A stretch of DNA of 8,692 bases. Source: an uncultured Actinomycetes bacterium (lineage in GTDB: Bacteria; Actinomycetota; Actinomycetes; Nanopelagicales; Nanopelagicaceae). Made by a program: the position numbers and the translations under genes. The notes beneath the pieces were generated by a model. It was not told the DNA's origin. It was given only the letters and a program-made list of their open reading frames with translations, and did not search any database. Shown in pieces: positions 6,759 to 8,692 of the stretch (positions are counted from its first letter, which is position 1; each line of letters begins with the position of its first letter). The stretch spans positions 1 to 8,692 of the forward strand of contig CAIUHY010000096.1 of the NCBI GenBank assembly GCA_903899145.1, in the 5' to 3' direction.

Positions 6759-7388
6759 TTAGTTATTGGCTGGAGCAGGTGCTCCTGACGCTAGAGGAGC
6801 ACCGTGATTGCGCATCCCTCCAAAACCCTTTCCTGGAACCATATTGACTTCAGCAGTCACACGTGTGAGCAGACCTGAAATCATTTGAGCAGCTTGTGCT
6901 TGTGTGATTCTGCCAGCAGTGACCTCTGCGTTGATCTGAGTTGTCTTCGCTGCTACCAAAGCATTAATCAGCACTTGGGTATTTGTACCAGCAATGGTTG
7001 CAAGTGACTGACCTGCGGCTCGATCTGCTTGAAGTGTTGCAGCAGTGATTCCAAGTGTGCTGAGAATGACCGACTGGTCTTTTGCCATTCCCGCCCCTCG
7101 TGCACCACCAAATCCTTGACCACCGTTCATAGATGGTGCAGTTTGCGCGGTGCGAACTGCATTAACGGCAGCAACAATTGCATCTGACTGAGTTTGAGTA
7201 ATTGTTCCCTTAGTAACTAAACCGGCTAGTACGGATGTAATTGGGTTCATACCGACAACATTGCTTGTTGTTGTGTAAGTAACCTTTTTGGTCGTCTTAT
7301 GGGTAACTGTTGCTGCGTTAGCAATTCCCGCAGTTCCGAAAGCAGTTGCTGCAACAAATGCTGCTACTGCTGCTGTGGACTTATTCAT
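6759..7388 (-). CDS. Secreted Ala/Thr-rich helical protein of unknown function
   Basis: This 209-residue protein opens with a Sec signal peptide: Lys3, a hydrophobic Ala-rich core and likely cleavage after IANA (residue 25). The mature part is rich in Ala, Thr, Gly and Gln and has no Cys. Two similar helix-turn segments can be seen, GTITQTQSDAIVAAV (61-75) and GRITQAQAAQMISGL (159-173), on either side of a segment starting LGITAATLQADRAAGQSL (112-129). This LG-T-LQ / AG-SLATIA / ITQAQA layout occurs in small exported proteins of Gram-positive bacteria whose function I do not know. A Gly-rich linker (89-100) and a Gly/Pro/Ala tail look disordered. The start at 7388 is chosen because AAAGGAG (7393-7399) sits 4 nt before it and the signal peptide begins there; a longer reading from 7499 adds 37 residues that would bury the signal peptide. 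It is a single-gene unit with its own terminator, divergent from the collagen-like gene. Confidence 0.82.
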   Translation of the reverse strand: MNKSTAAVAAFVAATAFGTAGIANAATVTHKTTKKVTYTTTSNVVGMNPITSVLAGLVTKGTITQTQSDAIVAAVNAVRTAQTAPSMNGGQGFGGARGAGMAKDQSVILSTLGITAATLQADRAAGQSLATIAGTNTQVLINALVAAKTTQINAEVTAGRITQAQAAQMISGLLTRVTAEVNMVPGKGFGGMRNHGAPLASGAPAPANN

Positions 7389-7392
7389 ATTT

Positions 7393-7399
7393 CTCCTTT
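7393..7399 (-). promoter_or_regulatory. Ribosome-binding site deciding the secreted protein start
   Basis: The minus-strand sequence is AAAGGAG, 4 nt before ATG at 7388-7386. It selects the start that places the signal peptide at the true N-terminus. Confidence 0.7.
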
Positions 7400-7406
7400 G
7401 TAGGTA

Positions 7407-7426
7407 TCGGGTGCCCTCACACCCGA
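7407..7426 (-). other. Perfect 7-bp hairpin in the secreted protein leader
   Basis: TCGGGTG (7407-7413) and CACCCGA (7420-7426) are exact inverted copies around a 6-nt loop. On the minus-strand transcript the GC-rich stem ends 7 nt upstream of the ribosome-binding site. It could stabilise the 5' end of the message, modulate translation or, as DNA, serve as an operator. No U tract follows, so it is not an intrinsic terminator. Confidence 0.55.
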
Positions 7427-7484
7427 ATAAATGCAGAGTGCTCTTTCGACCTGAAAAAACAGGGCAGTTCCACTGGGAGCGATC

Positions 7485-7542
7485 TGTGAGTATTGGCACT
7501 CTGGCTAGGTGTTATCTGTGGGTGTGAGTGCTGGCTGGGGTC
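7485..7542. repeat. Imperfect direct repeat in the divergent control region
   Basis: TGTGAGT occurs at 7485-7491 and 7523-7529, each followed by CTGGCT (7501-7506 and 7531-7536). The same CTCACA/TGTGAG core is inverted at 7416-7421. The longest inverted match is CTCACACCC (7416-7424) against GGGTGTGAG (7520-7528), nine of nine. CAGAGTGC (7434-7441) is likewise inverted at 7496-7503. These may be binding sites for one regulator acting on both divergent genes. Confidence 0.4.
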
Positions 7543-7550
7543 AATTGACC
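7539..7550. promoter_or_regulatory. 12-bp perfect palindrome, candidate operator
   Basis: GGTCAATTGACC reads the same on both strands. It sits 65 bp before the collagen-like start and 150 bp before the secreted-protein start. Each half reads TTGACC, one base from a -35 consensus, on opposite strands, but no good -10 hexamer lies 16-18 bp away on either side. A dimeric repressor or activator site is the simplest reading. The rest of 7389-7615 holds the repeats noted separately and no open reading frame I would accept. Confidence 0.45.
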
Positions 7551-7605
7551 TAGCACGTACATACGCTGGCGCTACTCACTCCACTTCGGAGCATTTCATA
7601 TCGCT

Positions 7606-7610
7606 AGGAA
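7606..7610 (+). promoter_or_regulatory. Ribosome-binding site deciding the collagen-like start
   Basis: AGGAA lies 5 nt before ATG 7616. It supports this start over the upstream in-frame codon at 7493, which has no comparable site. Confidence 0.55.
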
Positions 7611-7615
7611 ATCTA

Positions 7616-8557
7616 ATGATTTCTAAAAAAATTCCCCGTTCCCTACTTATCGCGTTAAGTGTGACTCTTTGTTTATCAACAACACCAATTGCTGCAGCTT
7701 CCGTCAAAGCTCCAGCAAAAGCTGGGCGCACCATAACCGATCCATTAAACACAATCAGAAGTGGAAAAGGTGCGCCAGTCTCTTCGCTTGGCATTAATGG
7801 CGATTTCTATATTGATATAACAAATTTCAATTTCTATGGACCAAAAGCTAATGGCTTGTGGGGTTCTCCAACTTCTATGCGAGGTCCAAAAGGTGTACCA
7901 GGTGTTGCTGGTGTTGCTGGTGCTAAAACAACAAGCACTTCAAAGGGCCCGAAAGGTGTTCAAGGTGAAAAGGGAGCAACTGGCGAAAAAGGCGCGACCG
8001 GTGCAACAGGACTTCAAGGCACTGCAGGCGTTTCTAGTGGCGGCGGAAGTGGTTCACCCGGAGCTACAGGAGCTACAGGCTTGCAAGGTGTAGCAGGAGC
8101 AAAAGGCGACACCGGGGCAGCGGGAATAGCTTCTGGCCCTTCAGTTTCTGCAGGGAGCGTAAATTTTATTTCAGAAATTATAGGAGGCAGCCAATCTTCT
8201 ACAAATTCTTCACTCTTTGGGTTATTTGCCCCAGGCAAAATTTATATGATTGATCTACTTCTGTATGCAAAAAGTTCATTCAGCGATCCAGGATCTCTCG
8301 CACTTGCTGTTGCAGCAAGTGGTGGAACACCAATAATTTCAACAGCATATTTAGTTACACATCAGATGCAATCTGACAGAAGCGGAACATTGGGAATTGA
8401 AAGCTCAATACACGCAAAAATTCTCATCGATGGGTCAAGTGTTTTAACTAACTACCAATTGATCGCAACGGTGAGCAAACAACAGAATTCAATTACAGGA
8501 GACGGTGTTGTGGTCCAAGGAACATATTTTGAAGAACTCGTTGGATCACTTATGTAG
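7616..8557 (+). CDS. Secreted collagen-like repeat protein
   Basis: This 313-residue protein begins with a Sec signal peptide: basic ISKKIPR, hydrophobic core SLLIALSVTLCLS, and likely cleavage in the IAAAS region near residue 28. Residues 61-83 hold a short Gly/aromatic motif with NGDFYID, FYGPK and LWG, which in many bacterial proteins directly precedes a collagen tract. Twenty-four Gly-X-Y triplets follow in three blocks: five at 90-104, ten at 111-140 and nine at 146-172, interrupted by TTSTSK and SGGGS. Charged triplets such as GEK, GAK, GPK and GDT could stabilise a trimer without hydroxyproline. Residues 180-313 form an unrecognised domain with alternating hydrophobic strands, perhaps a beta sandwich that starts trimer formation. 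There is no LPXTG motif or C-terminal membrane anchor, so the protein is probably released or held non-covalently at the surface. The gene ends 5 bp from the convergent tRNA-Gly and lacks its own terminator. Confidence 0.88.
   Translation: MISKKIPRSLLIALSVTLCLSTTPIAAASVKAPAKAGRTITDPLNTIRSGKGAPVSSLGINGDFYIDITNFNFYGPKANGLWGSPTSMRGPKGVPGVAGVAGAKTTSTSKGPKGVQGEKGATGEKGATGATGLQGTAGVSSGGGSGSPGATGATGLQGVAGAKGDTGAAGIASGPSVSAGSVNFISEIIGGSQSSTNSSLFGLFAPGKIYMIDLLLYAKSSFSDPGSLALAVAASGGTPIISTAYLVTHQMQSDRSGTLGIESSIHAKILIDGSSVLTNYQLIATVSKQQNSITGDGVVVQGTYFEELVGSLM
7796..7864 (+). other. Gly/aromatic motif preceding the collagen tract (coding)
   Basis: This encodes residues 61-83 of the collagen-like protein, with NGDFYID, then FYGPK, then LWG. 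From memory the same arrangement (GDFYID, YGPK, WG followed by a G-X-Y run) is widespread in bacterial and phage-borne collagen-like proteins. Here it could act as a cap or folding nucleus for the triple helix. Confidence 0.55.
7883..8131 (+). repeat. Gly-X-Y coding repeat region
   Basis: This encodes the 24 collagen-type triplets and their two interruptions. Exact nucleotide tandem duplications are visible: GGTGTTGCT at 7901-7909 and 7910-7918, and GGAGCTACA at 8060-8068 and 8069-8077. The peptide GATGATGLQG recurs at residues 126-135 and 149-158 with different codons, so that copy is older or kept by selection. The tandem copies make triplet number prone to change by slippage. Confidence 0.8.
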
Positions 8558-8562
8558 AAAGT

Positions 8563-8636
8563 TGGAGCGGGTGACCGGGATCGAACCGGCATGGCCAGCT
8601 TGGAAGGCTGGGGCTCTACCATTGAGCTACACCCGC
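8563..8636 (-). tRNA. tRNA-Gly (anticodon UCC)
   Basis: The minus-strand sequence folds as a complete cloverleaf of 74 nt with an encoded CCA. Acceptor GCGGGUG pairs with CACCCGC. The D stem is GCUC/GAGC around AAUGGUA. The anticodon stem CCAGC/GCUGG encloses loop CUUCCAA with anticodon UCC (8602-8604). The T arm is GCCGG/CCGGU around UUCGAUC. The discriminator is U, followed by CCA (8563-8565). UCC reads GGA and GGG codons. The 3' end lies 5 bp from the convergent collagen-like gene. Confidence 0.97.
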
Positions 8637-8657
8637 AATTACTTGCGTGAGGGGCTA

Positions 8658-8687
8658 ACGCTATCGGCTTCGGTTGGGAGTTGTGAA
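8658..8687 (-). promoter_or_regulatory. Candidate promoter of tRNA-Gly
   Basis: On the minus strand, TTCACA (8682-8687) and TAGCGT (8658-8663) are separated by 18 bp. They match five of six -35 positions and the TAnnnT -10 pattern. Transcription would start about 15 nt before the mature tRNA 5' end. The assignment rests on pattern and position only. Confidence 0.4.
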
Positions 8688-8692
8688 CTTGA

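Noticed and set aside
7450..7463. CCTG-A6-CAGG hairpin as a terminator in the divergent region
   Set aside because: Only four base pairs, with the A/T run in the loop rather than after the stem, and no gene end nearby.
7389..7499. N-terminal extension of the secreted Ala-rich protein from an ATG at 7499
   Set aside because: It lacks a ribosome-binding site, would bury the signal peptide 37 residues inside, and runs through the repeat-rich control region. The ATG at 7388 has AAAGGAG in front.
7493..7615. N-terminal extension of the collagen-like protein from 7493
   Set aside because: It would bury the signal peptide 41 residues inside and cross the 12-bp palindrome; ATG 7616 has its own AGGAA.
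7836..8093. 85-codon plus-strand frame rich in Leu, Val and Gln
   Set aside because: It is the shifted reading of the Gly-X-Y repeat, which yields low-complexity shadows in other frames; 8014-8238 on the minus strand is the same effect.
8639..8692. Seventeen open minus-strand codons ending TAA 2 bp before tRNA-Gly, possibly the C-terminus of a neighbouring protein
   Set aside because: Too short to judge, polar and without a motif, and it overlaps a plausible tRNA promoter; the window ends before it can be tested.

Overview
The window looks like a piece of an actinobacterial chromosome of moderate GC content (roughly the mid-40s percent by eye). The gene set and order support this: ettA, a group II truncated haemoglobin (trHbO), an HNH nuclease of the actinobacterial type, a one-helix membrane protein, pepN and an rpiB with the actinobacterial GGSGNGEQ active-site loop. 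From memory, this resembles the Mycobacterium tuberculosis stretch running from ettA (Rv2477c) through glbO (Rv2470), the Rv2469c/Rv2468c pair and pepN (Rv2467) to rpiB (Rv2465c). The modest GC content and very tight packing suggest a streamlined aquatic lineage such as the freshwater acI group (Nanopelagicales). That placement is inference and was not searched.

Layout. Positions 1-33 hold the 5' half of a minus-strand tRNA, probably Arg, cut by the window edge. Positions 95-3008 are a plus-strand run: ettA, trHbO, the HNH nuclease and the small membrane protein. pepN lies on the minus strand (3009-5546) and abuts the small membrane gene tail to tail with no spacer. trmB (plus, from 5585) diverges from pepN across 38 bp. 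trmB and rpiB (minus, 6244-6693) converge and share the palindrome TTAA as both stop codons. A rho-independent terminator (6712-6746) lies between rpiB and an upstream minus-strand gene for a secreted Ala-rich protein (6759-7388). Across a 227 bp intergenic region rich in inverted repeats sits a divergent gene for a secreted collagen-like protein (7616-8557). It ends 5 bp from a complete minus-strand tRNA-Gly(UCC) at 8563-8636.

How the parts relate. Most of the window is housekeeping: translation control (EttA), haem-protein oxygen or reactive-species chemistry (trHbO), peptide turnover (PepN), tRNA modification (TrmB) and the pentose-phosphate pathway (RpiB). The accessory part is the divergent pair of exported proteins between rpiB and tRNA-Gly. 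One is a small helical Ala/Thr-rich protein. The other carries 24 Gly-X-Y triplets, a short Gly/aromatic motif before them and an unrecognised C-terminal domain. This pair and its shared control region are the least explained and most interesting part.

No gene-free stretch exceeds 300 bases; the longest is 7389-7615. I saw no CRISPR array, insertion sequence, integrase or phage gene.
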